64,000 bases of DNA from JBFWUW01 sp050247075 (GTDB taxonomy: Bacteria; Planctomycetota; Planctomycetia; Pirellulales; JBFWUW01). Below, piece by piece: positions 50,285 to 59,433 of the stretch. Positions within the stretch are counted from its first letter, which is position 1; every line of letters begins with the position of its first letter. Below the pieces are notes generated by a model that was given only the letters and a program-made list of their open reading frames with translations, had not been told where the DNA came from and made no database searches. The DNA is taken from assembly GCA_050247075.1 (NCBI GenBank), contig JBFWUW010000007.1, positions 1 through 64,000 of the forward strand. Reading direction: 5' to 3'. A program made the position numbers and the translations under genes.

Positions 50285-52360
50285 CTACTTTGGCGGATCG
50301 AGAGTTACTTCGACGGTTACTTCTTTGCCGTCGCGCTCGACGGTCACGGGGACCTTGTCGCCGGCTTTGTACTTGCGCAAGGCGCTGTCGAAGTCTTCCA
50401 GGTTGCCAATTTTGCTTTCGCCCAGTTTGATGATGTTGTCGCCGGCCTTGATGCCGGCCTTTTCGGCGGGACCATCCTTGGTGACGCCCGTCAAGGCGTA
50501 GCCAGGCTTTTCTTGCGCGAAGTCGGGGATGCTGCCAAAATAGGGCCGGTCACCTCCGCCCCCCAGCGCTGCCGATTTGGCCTTGCTCTCCAGGAACTCC
50601 GGTCGGGCATCCGCATTGGCGATATCCGCGGCGGTCTCGGCCACCATTTGCGCCACCCGCTGCATCCCCGACAGATTGAGCTTGTCGAAGTCGTCGCTGG
50701 GGCGATGGTAGTCGGGATGCGTGCCCGTATAGAAGTGCATCACCGGAATCTGTTTGGCGTAGAACGACGAATGGTCGCTGGGGCCAAATCCGCCAGCCTG
50801 TTTGGTGATCTTGAAACCGTACTTTTCGTTTAGGCGGTCGATCAACGGCGCGAACTCCGTCGCCGTGTCGGTCCCTTGGATGATCAACTTTTCCTCGTTC
50901 AAACGGCCCACCATGTCCATGTTCAACATCGCCACGATCTTTTCCGGCTCGATCAGCGGGTGCTTGACCTGGTAGGCGCTGCCGATCAGCCCGCGTTCCT
51001 CGCCGGTAAAGGCCATGAACACCACGCGGCGCTTGAGCTTGTCCTTCAAAGTACTCAGCCGCCAGGCAACATCCAGCAAGGCGGCGCTGCCCGAGGCGTT
51101 ATCATCGGCCCCGTTATGAATTTCTTGCACGCCGGGGGCCAGCGAGCCTTCGCCGCCGCTTCCCAGGTGGTCGTAGTGCGCGCCGATCACCACGGTTTCG
51201 TCGGCCAAGGGGCCTTCGGCCTCCATCACCGCCACGACATTCTTAACATGGGCCTCTTTGCGGTTCACGGAAACCTCGCCCGTGATCTTCCAACCGGCCA
51301 GTTCCATGCTCTTGGGAGTAGGCCCATCGTCGATCTGCGCCTCAATCGCTTCCAGGTCGGTGCCCGCCACGGCCTTGAAAAGGCGGTCGGCTACTTCGCG
51401 GCGAATCGTCAACACCGGAAACGGCCGTCCGTCGGTCTCTGGCCCGGTCGCTTGAAAGCCCAACAGGGGGTCGTACTCGGCCTGCATTTGCGCGCCGCGC
51501 TTGCGAATCTGTTCGATCAGTTCCTCGACCTGCTTGCGTTGCTCGTCGAGTTGCTCGCGTGTCGGCTTTTCAATCGCCTTGAAAGCGGTTTGCGACTCGG
51601 CCAGTTTGTCGAGCGACTCTTGCCATTGTTTTTGCCGGCCGGCGATTCCCTCGCGAATGCCGTGGGCGTCCTGCACAAAGATCACCGCCGCCGCGCCATG
51701 TTCGTAAGCGTTCGACAACTTGCGGGCAAACGGTGCATGCGATGAAGGCTGCGTTCCATTGAAGGCGCTGTGCGGGTCATTCTGCTGCGGCTCTTTGCGC
51801 AGGATCAGCACCGCCTTGCCGGCTACGTCCAACCCGGCGTAGTCGTCGTACATTTCGTCCTTGGCTGAAATTCCATATCCCACGAAGACCAACGGCAAAT
51901 CGAGCACGCCCGAATTGCCCGAAGCCAACGGGCGGAAGTCTTCGTCCAATTTCAGGACCAGCTTTTCACCCTCGGGCGCGGTGCCGCTAACGGGACCGGT
52001 CAAGGTGGCTTCATTCTTGGGGCCAAGTTCGGCGCCAATGGTCATCTTGAACTCTTGAAACGGCCCGCCGTCATAGAGGTCGGTCTTCAGGCCCATCTTC
52101 TTGAATTGCGCGGCGATATAGTCTGCCGCCTTGTCCAGCCCCTCGGTACCGATGCCGCGGCCTTGCAGTTCGTCGGACGAAAGGTATTTGGCGGCTTCCG
52201 CCAGCCGTTGCTCTTCGGCCGTGGCCTCATCCGCCGTTGCCATCCTCTCGATCGAGGCGGCCGCTAACGCCAGCGATGCCAGGCAGAGCCAGGTGGCCAG
52301 CCGCGAGGAACGAAACGGGCCGCGGTCCAGGGATCCGCGGTATATCGGTGTGCTGCTCAT
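50285..52360 (-). CDS. Secreted M28 metallo-aminopeptidase with PA and PDZ domains
   Basis: A 691-aa exported zinc peptidase. N-terminal signal-anchor (LATWLCLASLALAAASIERMATA). A protease-associated region occupies about residues 110-260. The M28 catalytic domain has the two-zinc ligands: H in GAHYDHLGSG, bridging D in NGADDNASGSAALL, E-E in FTGEERGLIGS, D in NMDMVGR, and H in HFYTGTHPDYHRPSDDF. The C-terminal PDZ-like domain (TGVTKDGPAEKAGIKAGDNIIKLGESKI) likely binds substrates or partners. Probably digests peptides in the periplasm. ATG at 52360 is used rather than an in-frame TTG six bases upstream. Confidence 0.93.
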   Translation of the reverse strand: MSSTPIYRGSLDRGPFRSSRLATWLCLASLALAAASIERMATADEATAEEQRLAEAAKYLSSDELQGRGIGTEGLDKAADYIAAQFKKMGLKTDLYDGGPFQEFKMTIGAELGPKNEATLTGPVSGTAPEGEKLVLKLDEDFRPLASGNSGVLDLPLVFVGYGISAKDEMYDDYAGLDVAGKAVLILRKEPQQNDPHSAFNGTQPSSHAPFARKLSNAYEHGAAAVIFVQDAHGIREGIAGRQKQWQESLDKLAESQTAFKAIEKPTREQLDEQRKQVEELIEQIRKRGAQMQAEYDPLLGFQATGPETDGRPFPVLTIRREVADRLFKAVAGTDLEAIEAQIDDGPTPKSMELAGWKITGEVSVNRKEAHVKNVVAVMEAEGPLADETVVIGAHYDHLGSGGEGSLAPGVQEIHNGADDNASGSAALLDVAWRLSTLKDKLKRRVVFMAFTGEERGLIGSAYQVKHPLIEPEKIVAMLNMDMVGRLNEEKLIIQGTDTATEFAPLIDRLNEKYGFKITKQAGGFGPSDHSSFYAKQIPVMHFYTGTHPDYHRPSDDFDKLNLSGMQRVAQMVAETAADIANADARPEFLESKAKSAALGGGGDRPYFGSIPDFAQEKPGYALTGVTKDGPAEKAGIKAGDNIIKLGESKIGNLEDFDSALRKYKAGDKVPVTVERDGKEVTVEVTLDPPK

Positions 52361-52474
52361 CGGCAAGGATCCTTAAAGCTACAAAGAAGCGGCTTCTCGC
52401 GCGGGCGAGAGTCAGGCGGGTTTGAACCACCAATTCTAAACACAAAACCTTCGCTAAGGGAGCCTGCCGGAACA

Positions 52475-53029
52475 TTACGTGGCGGGGGGCTCGATGCCAA
52501 AATCGCGGATGGTCAGCAGGCTTTGAAAGGCGTAGCCACGTTGTTGAAATGCTTCCGCCCCCCCTTCCATGCGGTCGATGATGGCGACCACGCCGGCGAT
52601 TTTCAGCCCGAACTCCTCGGCCCGCTCAATTGCCAGCAACGATGATCCGCCCGTTGTGACCACATCTTCCACGATCACCGCCGTCTCACCTGGCTGGACC
52701 GGCCCTTCGAGAAAGCGGTTGGTGCCATGCCCCTTGGCCTCTTTGCGGACCAAAAAGCCTTTCAGCGGCAGCCCCTGCACGCCGGCCAGGGTCAGCACGG
52801 CCGCCACGATAGGGTCGGCCCCGATCGACATTCCCCCCACTGCGGCCGGCCAGCGGTCGCGGAGCAGATCGACGATTCCCTCGCCGATTAGCCGCGCACC
52901 GGCGGAGTCCAAGGTGATCTGTTTGCCATCTAGGTAGTAACTGGCCTTCTTGCCCGAGGCCAGCGTGAAGTCGCCAAACTTCAATGCCTTCTCGCGGAAC
53001 AACGCCATCAAAGCCTGAGGATTGTACAT
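52475..53029 (-). CDS. pyrE: Orotate phosphoribosyltransferase
   Basis: A 184-aa enzyme that makes orotidine 5'-phosphate from orotate and PRPP in pyrimidine synthesis. Visible: DFTLASGKKASYYLDGKQITL (family N-terminus), GMSIGADPIVAAV, the flexible-loop LVRKEAKGHGTNRFLEG, and the PRPP-binding VIVEDVVTTGGSSL. Length is normal for the short class. Minus strand, 114 bases upstream of the peptidase gene in transcription order; no other pyr genes adjoin. Confidence 0.96.
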   Translation of the reverse strand: MYNPQALMALFREKALKFGDFTLASGKKASYYLDGKQITLDSAGARLIGEGIVDLLRDRWPAAVGGMSIGADPIVAAVLTLAGVQGLPLKGFLVRKEAKGHGTNRFLEGPVQPGETAVIVEDVVTTGGSSLLAIERAEEFGLKIAGVVAIIDRMEGGAEAFQQRGYAFQSLLTIRDFGIEPPAT

Positions 53030-53328
53030 GGAAAACCTAGGGGTTCATGGCAAGTTGCCGTTTTCGCCAACGATACTCGATGCCAGATTCTAAAGGCGAA
53101 AGGCTGTAGGAAAAGGGGGGTTATGGTATGAGTTTTGAAGGCCATTTACCGTCAGCTTTCAGCCCCCCTCAAGAAGCTGATAGCTGATTGCTGACGGCTA
53201 TTAGCTCTTGGCTGGTTCCATCCAACCGAACACCAAGAACTTAAAACTGAACTCTCTTCATTTGCTTTTCTCCCGCCACTCCGAATAGACTTAACCAACG
53301 AACCCACTTCCGCCACCAGGGTATCCCC
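53030..53328. repeat. Intergenic TCAG/AGCTATTAGC simple repeat between pyrE and the DUF1501 gene
   Basis: No gene in these 299 bases. At 53147-53215 an array of related units (GTCAGCTTTCAGC, AGCTGATAGCTGATTGCTGA, GGCTATTAGC) resembles the arrays at 2126 and 18967. Divergent promoters for pyrE and the downstream gene should be here but none stands out. Confidence 0.6.
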
Positions 53329-54558
53329 ATGAACCCGACTCGACGCGACTTTCTCAAGACGGCTGTTGGCTCTTCGGCGTTGATTTCGTCCGGGTTGACC
53401 GTGCCAACATTCTTGGCGCGGACGGCGATGGCCGCGCAAGGCAATAAAACGGCCGATCGCGTGCTGGTTGTGGTGCAACTCAGCGGGGGCAACGACGGCC
53501 TGAACACGGTCATTCCGTTTGCCGACGACAATTACCTGCGCAACCGGCCCACTCTCAAAGTCCCCGTCGGGCAGGCGCTGAAGGTCAACGACTACATCGG
53601 CCTGCACCCGCGGATGACGGGCTTCTCGCGCCTGTTGGAGGAAAAGCGGCTGGCGGTGGTGCAGGGGGTTGGTTATCCCAATCCCGACCGTTCCCATTTT
53701 CGCTCGATGGATATATGGCATTCGGCCCGGCCTGATCTGCCGACACCCGTCGATGGCTGGCTGGGCCGTGCGGTCGATATTTCAAAGCGCGAGGCTGGGC
53801 AAGACGTGCCAGGGTTGCACATCGGCGGTATCCGGCTGCCGGTGGCTTTGATTTCACAAAAGACAGCCATCCCCTCGGTCGAATCGCTGGCCAACTTCCG
53901 GATTCGGACCGAAGGCGGTGCCCTGCCGATTGAGACGCTGCGGACGTTTGCTCAGGCCACCGCGCAGGGCGAAACGCCGTTGGTCGATTTTCTCCGTCGC
54001 AGTACGTTGGCTGCCTACGACTCCAGCGGGCAAGTGCAAGCCGCGCTAGCCGACGAGCGCAGCCCGGTGGCTTATCCCAACTTTGGCCTGGCTACCAAGC
54101 TTAAGCATGTGGCCCAGCTCATCGACGCGGGCCTTTCCACCCAGATCTATTACGTGTCGCTGGACGGCTTCGATACGCACGCCGATCAGGGTGCCGCCCA
54201 CGGCAACCTGTTAGCCGAGGTTTCGGATTCGGTGACGGCGTTTATCGACGACTTGGTGGCGCGCGGCCATATCGACCGCGTGGCGCTGCTGACTTTCTCA
54301 GAATTCGGCCGGCGCGTGCAAGAGAACGCCAGCCTGGGGACCGACCATGGCGCGGCCGCGCCGGTCTTTGTCGCCGGTGGCAAGGTCGCCAGTGGCCTGA
54401 TCGGCCGGCACCCCAGCCTGACCGATCTGGACGATGGCGATCTCAAGCACCACACCGACTTCCGGCAGGTGTACGCCACGCTGTTGGACAACTGGCTGGG
54501 TTGTTCCAGCGAAATCGTCCTCGGCCAGCGCTTCGAGCCAGCACCCGTGCTGATGTAA
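53329..54558 (+). CDS. Tat-exported DUF1501 family protein
   Basis: A 409-aa exported protein of unknown enzymatic role, abundant in planctomycetes. It begins with a twin-arginine signal (TRRDFLKTAVGSSALISSG), then the DUF1501 opening RVLVVVQLSGGNDGLNTVIPF, and further family segments GLHPRMTGFSRLLEEKRLAVVQGVGYPNPDRSHFRSMDIWHS, FDTHADQGAAHGNLLAEVS and FSEFGRRVQENASLGTDHGAAAPVFVAGG. The His/Asp-rich stretches suggest an alkaline-phosphatase-superfamily fold with metal sites, which is inference. No DUF1800 partner gene, which often sits beside this family, is present. mfd follows after 48 bases. Confidence 0.92.
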   Translation: MNPTRRDFLKTAVGSSALISSGLTVPTFLARTAMAAQGNKTADRVLVVVQLSGGNDGLNTVIPFADDNYLRNRPTLKVPVGQALKVNDYIGLHPRMTGFSRLLEEKRLAVVQGVGYPNPDRSHFRSMDIWHSARPDLPTPVDGWLGRAVDISKREAGQDVPGLHIGGIRLPVALISQKTAIPSVESLANFRIRTEGGALPIETLRTFAQATAQGETPLVDFLRRSTLAAYDSSGQVQAALADERSPVAYPNFGLATKLKHVAQLIDAGLSTQIYYVSLDGFDTHADQGAAHGNLLAEVSDSVTAFIDDLVARGHIDRVALLTFSEFGRRVQENASLGTDHGAAAPVFVAGGKVASGLIGRHPSLTDLDDGDLKHHTDFRQVYATLLDNWLGCSSEIVLGQRFEPAPVLM

Positions 54559-54606
54559 ACGCCTCGTCCATTTTGCTTGGGCCGGGTACAATCTTCGGCA
54601 CGAAAT

Positions 54607-57600
54607 ATGGCTCAAGCCGAAGCTGTCCAAAGTGCGTCGGCCCGGTTGCCCGACTTGGCCGCACGCTTGCTCAGTCACATGGGTTTCGCCGAAATTATCG
54701 CCAGTCTCCGCGGGGGACATGGAGCGACGATCGACGGAGCCTGGGGTTCAAGCTGCGCGCTGGTGGCGGCCGCCCTGCAACGCCAGTGCGAAGGCCCGCT
54801 GCTGGTGGTCTGCGCCCATCCGGCCGATGTGGACGGGTTTGTCGATGACATGATGTTGTTCTCCGCCGCCCGGGCAGAGGTCTTTCCCGCTTGGGAATCA
54901 CTCCGCGACGAGCGCAGCGTGCGGGACGAAGTCTACGGCGACCGCCTGCGGTTGCTCAAGCGGCTGGCCGGCGGCATCGAAGGCCCGCCGCAAGTTATCG
55001 TGGCCAGCTTTCAAAGCTTGTTGCAACCATGCCCGCCGCGCGAGCTGATTGCCCAGCAGACGCGCATCCTCCGCGTGGGCCAAGAGGTCAACGTCGAACA
55101 GTTCACCACCTGGCTGACGGAGAACGGCTTCCACTCCACCAGCGCGGTGGAACTGCCGGGCGAGTTCTCGCTTCGCGGCGGCATTCTCGATCTGTTTGCG
55201 CCGGACTGGTACGACCCGGTGCGCGTGGAATTCTTTGGCGACCAGATCGACTCGCTCCGCCGCTTTGAAATCAGCAGCCAGCGCAGCCTGGCCGCGCTGT
55301 CAGAGGTGGAACTGACGATTCTGCCCCCCGGCCTGGCGGGGCGCGAGCACTTTGCCGGCTACTTGCCGCCCGGCGCTTGGGTGTTGCTGTTGGAACCGGG
55401 CGACCTGGAGGAAGAAGGCCGGCGGTTCGTGCAGCGTTGCGAGAACCCCGACGAAGTCCATGGCACCAACCTGACGATCAAGGAACTCTGCAAGTTTCCC
55501 TCGGCCACGGCGGAGAAAGTCGCCCGCGGTTCGCTGGATGCCGTCTGCCATCTCAAGATCGAGTCGGTCGAGCGCTTCAGCGGCGACGTGAACAAGGTCC
55601 GCAATGAACTCGACACGGCCGCCGTGGGGCAGCAGGTCTACGTCGTTTGTCACAATCGGGCGGAAGTCGAGCGGTTGTCCGAGATTTTCGGCGGCTCGCA
55701 ACTGGCGGCGGAAGGCCATCTGCACTTTATCGAAGGGGCCTTGCAGACCGGATTTCGGCTGGCACCGGAGCGCACCGTGCTGGTCAGCGCAGCGGAGCTG
55801 TTCCACCGCACCGATCTGGCGCGGCCGTCAAAGCGCCGCCTGGGGCGAGTCATCGACAGCTTCATGGAGCTGCGCGAGGGGGATTATATCGTCCACCTGG
55901 CGCACGGCATTGGCCGATACCGGGGACTGCGGTTGCTGGACAAGGGGGGCCAGACCGAGGAACACCTGGAGTTGGAGTTCCGCGACCAGGTCAAGATCTT
56001 CGTGCCAGCCTCGAAGATCAACCTGGTGCAAAAGTACGTCGGCGGGTCGAAGTCGCGCCCGACCTTGGCCAAGATCGGCGGCAGTGCCTGGGAACGCCAA
56101 AAGCGGCTGGCCGCCGAGGCCGTGATCGACCTGGCCAGCGACATGCTCGACCTGCAAGCCTCGCGGGCATCGCAGCCGGGGATTGCCTTTCCCGCCGAAA
56201 CACAATGGCAGAAGGAGTTTTACGCTTCGTTTCCCTACCGCGAAACCGCTGACCAGTTGGCGGCTATCGCGGCGGTCGATCGCGACATGCAACTGCAGCG
56301 GCCGATGGACCGACTGATCTGCGGCGATGTCGGTTTCGGCAAGACGGAGGTCGCCATGCGGGCCGCCTTCAAAGCCATCGATGCCGGCTACCAGGTAGCG
56401 GTGCTGGTTCCGACGACCGTGCTGGCCGAACAGCATCGCCGCACCTTTACCGAGCGCATGTCGGAGTATCCCTTCACGGTTGCCGCCCTCAGCCGCTTCT
56501 GCACCCCCAAGCAGCAAAAGCAAATTCTGGAGGATTTGGCCGAGGGGAAGATCGACGTAGTGATCGGCACGCATCGGCTGGTGCAGCATGACGTGCGGTT
56601 CAAAAACCTGGGGCTGATTGTCATCGACGAGGAACAGCGGTTTGGTGTCGATGTCAAGGAACGGCTGAAAACATTGCGGAGAATCGTGGACGTGATGACC
56701 CTTACCGCCACGCCCATTCCGCGCACGCTGCACATGTCGCTGCTGGGCCTGCGGGACATTTCCAACCTGGAGACTCCGCCCGAGGATCGCGTGCCGGTCG
56801 AGACGCGGGTGACCCGCTTCGACAATGATCTGGTGCGGCATGCCGTGCTGCGCGAACTCAATCGCGGCGGGCAGATTTTCTTTGTGCATAACCGCGTGTA
56901 CGACATCGAGGAAGTGGCCGACAAGCTAAGGCAGATCGTCCCCGAGGCTTCTATCTGCATCGGCCACGGCCAGATGCGCGAGGGGGAGCTGGAAGACGTG
57001 ATGTTGGACTTCGTCAACCACAAATACGACATACTGCTGGCCACCACCATCATCGAGAGCGGACTGGATATCCCCAACGCCAACACCATCTTTATTGACG
57101 AAGGGGACCATTATGGTCTGGCCGACCTGCACCAGTTGCGGGGCCGCGTGGGGCGCTACAAACATCGAGCTTATTGCTATCTGCTGATCGATCCGGCCAA
57201 ATCGCTGACGCCGGCAGCCGCCAAGCGACTGCGGGCCATCGAGGAATTCAGCCAGATGGGGGCCGGTTTCGCCATCGCCATGCGCGACCTGGAGATTCGC
57301 GGGGCAGGCAACATTCTGGGAACCGAGCAAAGCGGGCACATTGCCAGCGTCGGATACGAGCTGTACTGCGAGCTACTGGAGCAAGCGGTGCTGCGCCTGA
57401 AGAAGATGCCCCCCAAGATTTCCATCAACGCCCAGATTGACTTGCCCGGCGAGGCCTATCTTCCTCGCGGCTACGTGCCCGACATGCGGCTAAAGATTGA
57501 CCTGTATCGCCGGCTCACCCGCGTGACCACCGAAGCAGAGCTGGACGAGCTAGCGTCGGAGCTGGTCGATCGGTTTGGTCCCCGCCCCGCCGAGGCCGAC

Positions 57601-57846
57601 CGGCTGTTGGAAATGGCCCGTTTGAGGATTTTGGCGCAACAACGGCTGATTGAGTCAATTCACCTGGAGCCGGGCTATGCCGTGTTCCGATACTCCAGCC
57701 GTCCGGCCATCGAGCGGCTGTCCAAAGCCAGTGGTGGAAAGTTGCGCGTGGCCGATGCCAGCAGTGCCTATCTGCCCCTGCCCAAGGGGCCAAGGGACCA
57801 CGATGCGATCCGCGAGCGGATTAAAGCGCTGTTGCAGCGCGATTGA
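54607..57846 (+). CDS. mfd: Transcription-repair coupling factor
   Basis: A 1079-aa DNA translocase that removes RNA polymerase stalled at damage and recruits UvrA. It has the UvrB-like N-terminal region (VVCAHPADVDGFVDDMMLFS; PGEFSLRGGILDLFAPDW), the RNA-polymerase-interacting domain (REGDYIVHLAHGIGRYRGL), and the RecG-like helicase motor: LICGDVGFGKTEVAMRAAFKA (Walker A), VIDEEQRFGV (DEEQ box), TLTATPIPRTLHMSL, IIESGLDIPNANT and QLRGRVGRYKHRAYCYLL. The C-terminal domain follows. ATG at 54607 is used instead of a TTG at 54577. Normal length. Confidence 0.97.
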   Translation: MAQAEAVQSASARLPDLAARLLSHMGFAEIIASLRGGHGATIDGAWGSSCALVAAALQRQCEGPLLVVCAHPADVDGFVDDMMLFSAARAEVFPAWESLRDERSVRDEVYGDRLRLLKRLAGGIEGPPQVIVASFQSLLQPCPPRELIAQQTRILRVGQEVNVEQFTTWLTENGFHSTSAVELPGEFSLRGGILDLFAPDWYDPVRVEFFGDQIDSLRRFEISSQRSLAALSEVELTILPPGLAGREHFAGYLPPGAWVLLLEPGDLEEEGRRFVQRCENPDEVHGTNLTIKELCKFPSATAEKVARGSLDAVCHLKIESVERFSGDVNKVRNELDTAAVGQQVYVVCHNRAEVERLSEIFGGSQLAAEGHLHFIEGALQTGFRLAPERTVLVSAAELFHRTDLARPSKRRLGRVIDSFMELREGDYIVHLAHGIGRYRGLRLLDKGGQTEEHLELEFRDQVKIFVPASKINLVQKYVGGSKSRPTLAKIGGSAWERQKRLAAEAVIDLASDMLDLQASRASQPGIAFPAETQWQKEFYASFPYRETADQLAAIAAVDRDMQLQRPMDRLICGDVGFGKTEVAMRAAFKAIDAGYQVAVLVPTTVLAEQHRRTFTERMSEYPFTVAALSRFCTPKQQKQILEDLAEGKIDVVIGTHRLVQHDVRFKNLGLIVIDEEQRFGVDVKERLKTLRRIVDVMTLTATPIPRTLHMSLLGLRDISNLETPPEDRVPVETRVTRFDNDLVRHAVLRELNRGGQIFFVHNRVYDIEEVADKLRQIVPEASICIGHGQMREGELEDVMLDFVNHKYDILLATTIIESGLDIPNANTIFIDEGDHYGLADLHQLRGRVGRYKHRAYCYLLIDPAKSLTPAAAKRLRAIEEFSQMGAGFAIAMRDLEIRGAGNILGTEQSGHIASVGYELYCELLEQAVLRLKKMPPKISINAQIDLPGEAYLPRGYVPDMRLKIDLYRRLTRVTTEAELDELASELVDRFGPRPAEADRLLEMARLRILAQQRLIESIHLEPGYAVFRYSSRPAIERLSKASGGKLRVADASSAYLPLPKGPRDHDAIRERIKALLQRD

Positions 57847-57947
57847 ACGCTCGCTAGTATCCGGCCCGCGCTGGCAGGCACCGGCGTTGCATATCGCCTC
57901 AACATGTCGCCTGGTACTTCACCAAGAACTTTTGCCAACGGTCTCGC

Positions 57948-59426
57948 GTGGAACGCCTCTTCTATTCCATCGTGATTGGTGCCGTGGTCGGCCTGGGAGC
58001 CGCCCTGTGGCTACCTCGCCAAAAGGCCGAGCTGATCGGCGAGCTTTGGCAAACGGTGCAGGCCAAGGCCCAAGCCATCATCCCGCCCAAACGGTCATCG
58101 GAAACAGCCACGCCACTGTCGATTCGCGGCGGCGCAGCGCAACCGCGGCCTGAAATTCAGCCACTCAACTGGCCCGATAATACGGAGGCTGCTCCTCGCT
58201 TTCAGCGGGGCACCTTGGACAGCAACGTGATGGCCGTGGCCTACGACGATCCGATTGTGGACGAGGCACCGGCTGGCTACCCAAACACCAACGCGCCGCC
58301 ATTCGACCCGGCCGCGGCTGCCGCCGCCAATGATGGCGGAGCGGCGAATGGCCCAGCAAGGGAAGCGCCACCCGGACCAGCACCTGGTTTTGGCTTTCCG
58401 CGCGGCGAGGAAAACACCGTTCAGGGTGTCCAGATCAACCGCTTCCAAGGGACACAGATTCTGGCGCGGGTCGGCTCGGACGTGATCCTGGCCAATGAAA
58501 TCCTGCCGCAGGTGGACCATATTCTGGAACCGCACCGGAATGAAATGTCCCCCACGCAGTACGACCAGCAGCGGATGATGATGATTCAGAAGTTTCTGGC
58601 CGACAACATGAATATCAAGGCCGTGCTGATCGACGCCCGCCGCAAGATTCCCAAGGAGGCCTGGCCCGAGATTCAAAAACAGGTCGATAAGCGGTTTGAG
58701 ACGGGCTACGTCGACAACCTGATGAAGAAGTACCAGGCCAATAGCCGAGCGGAACTGGTGCGGAAGCTGGATGAAATTGGCTCGTCGATGGATCTCGAAA
58801 AGCGCAGCTTTGGCGAGCAGAGCCTGTATCACCAGTGGGTCCAGCAGCAAGTCCAGATCGACGAAGAGGTCACGCATGAGGAATGCGTGGCCTATTACCG
58901 GGAACATCTTTCCGATTTTGAGTTTGAGGCTGAAGCAGCTTGGGAAGAGCTGACCGTCCGCTTCGACCGCTTTGCCAATAAAGGCGAAGCCTTTCGAGCC
59001 ATCGCCGCAATGGGCAACCAGATTCTGGACGGCGCGCCATTCGCCGAAGTCGCCAAAGCCGGCTCGCACGGAAGGACCGCGGCCGATGGCGGCGTCCGCA
59101 GGCCGGTTGGCCGCGGCAGCCTGGCTTCGGAAGTGCTAGATCAGGCGGTCTTCACGCTGCCCGTGGGAACGATGAGCGCCATCCTGGAAGCGGACCAAGG
59201 CTTTTATATCCTTCGCGTCACTAGCCGCCGCGAGGATGGCCGCACCCCGTTTGAAGAGGCCCAGGTCGATATTCGCAAGGCGATCAAGAAGGAACGCGAG
59301 CAAGAACAAATCAAGAAATACCTGACGCGAATCAAAGAGCAGACCACGTACTGGACGATTTTCGACGACCCGGCGCAAGCCGAGGCTCAGCTCTCCACGC
59401 GCCCGGAATCGCCCCGTCAACGGTGA
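57948..59426 (+). CDS. Membrane-anchored parvulin-type peptidyl-prolyl isomerase (SurA/PpiD-like)
   Basis: A 492-aa envelope foldase. GTG start at 57948, a single N-terminal membrane helix (FYSIVIGAVVGLGAALWL), a long Pro/Ala-rich stretch to about 160, a SurA-N-like helical domain (ILARVGSDVILANEILPQVDHIL ... EIQKQVDKRFETGYVDNLMKKY), and a parvulin domain (about 345-440; GGVRRPVGRGSLASEVLDQAVFTLPVGTMSAI). It should assist folding of exported proteins, probably outer-membrane ones. 101 bases after mfd, in the same direction; the next gene is convergent with an 8-base gap. Confidence 0.88.
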   Translation: MERLFYSIVIGAVVGLGAALWLPRQKAELIGELWQTVQAKAQAIIPPKRSSETATPLSIRGGAAQPRPEIQPLNWPDNTEAAPRFQRGTLDSNVMAVAYDDPIVDEAPAGYPNTNAPPFDPAAAAAANDGGAANGPAREAPPGPAPGFGFPRGEENTVQGVQINRFQGTQILARVGSDVILANEILPQVDHILEPHRNEMSPTQYDQQRMMMIQKFLADNMNIKAVLIDARRKIPKEAWPEIQKQVDKRFETGYVDNLMKKYQANSRAELVRKLDEIGSSMDLEKRSFGEQSLYHQWVQQQVQIDEEVTHEECVAYYREHLSDFEFEAEAAWEELTVRFDRFANKGEAFRAIAAMGNQILDGAPFAEVAKAGSHGRTAADGGVRRPVGRGSLASEVLDQAVFTLPVGTMSAILEADQGFYILRVTSRREDGRTPFEEAQVDIRKAIKKEREQEQIKKYLTRIKEQTTYWTIFDDPAQAEAQLSTRPESPRQR

Positions 59427-59433
59427 GGCTTCA

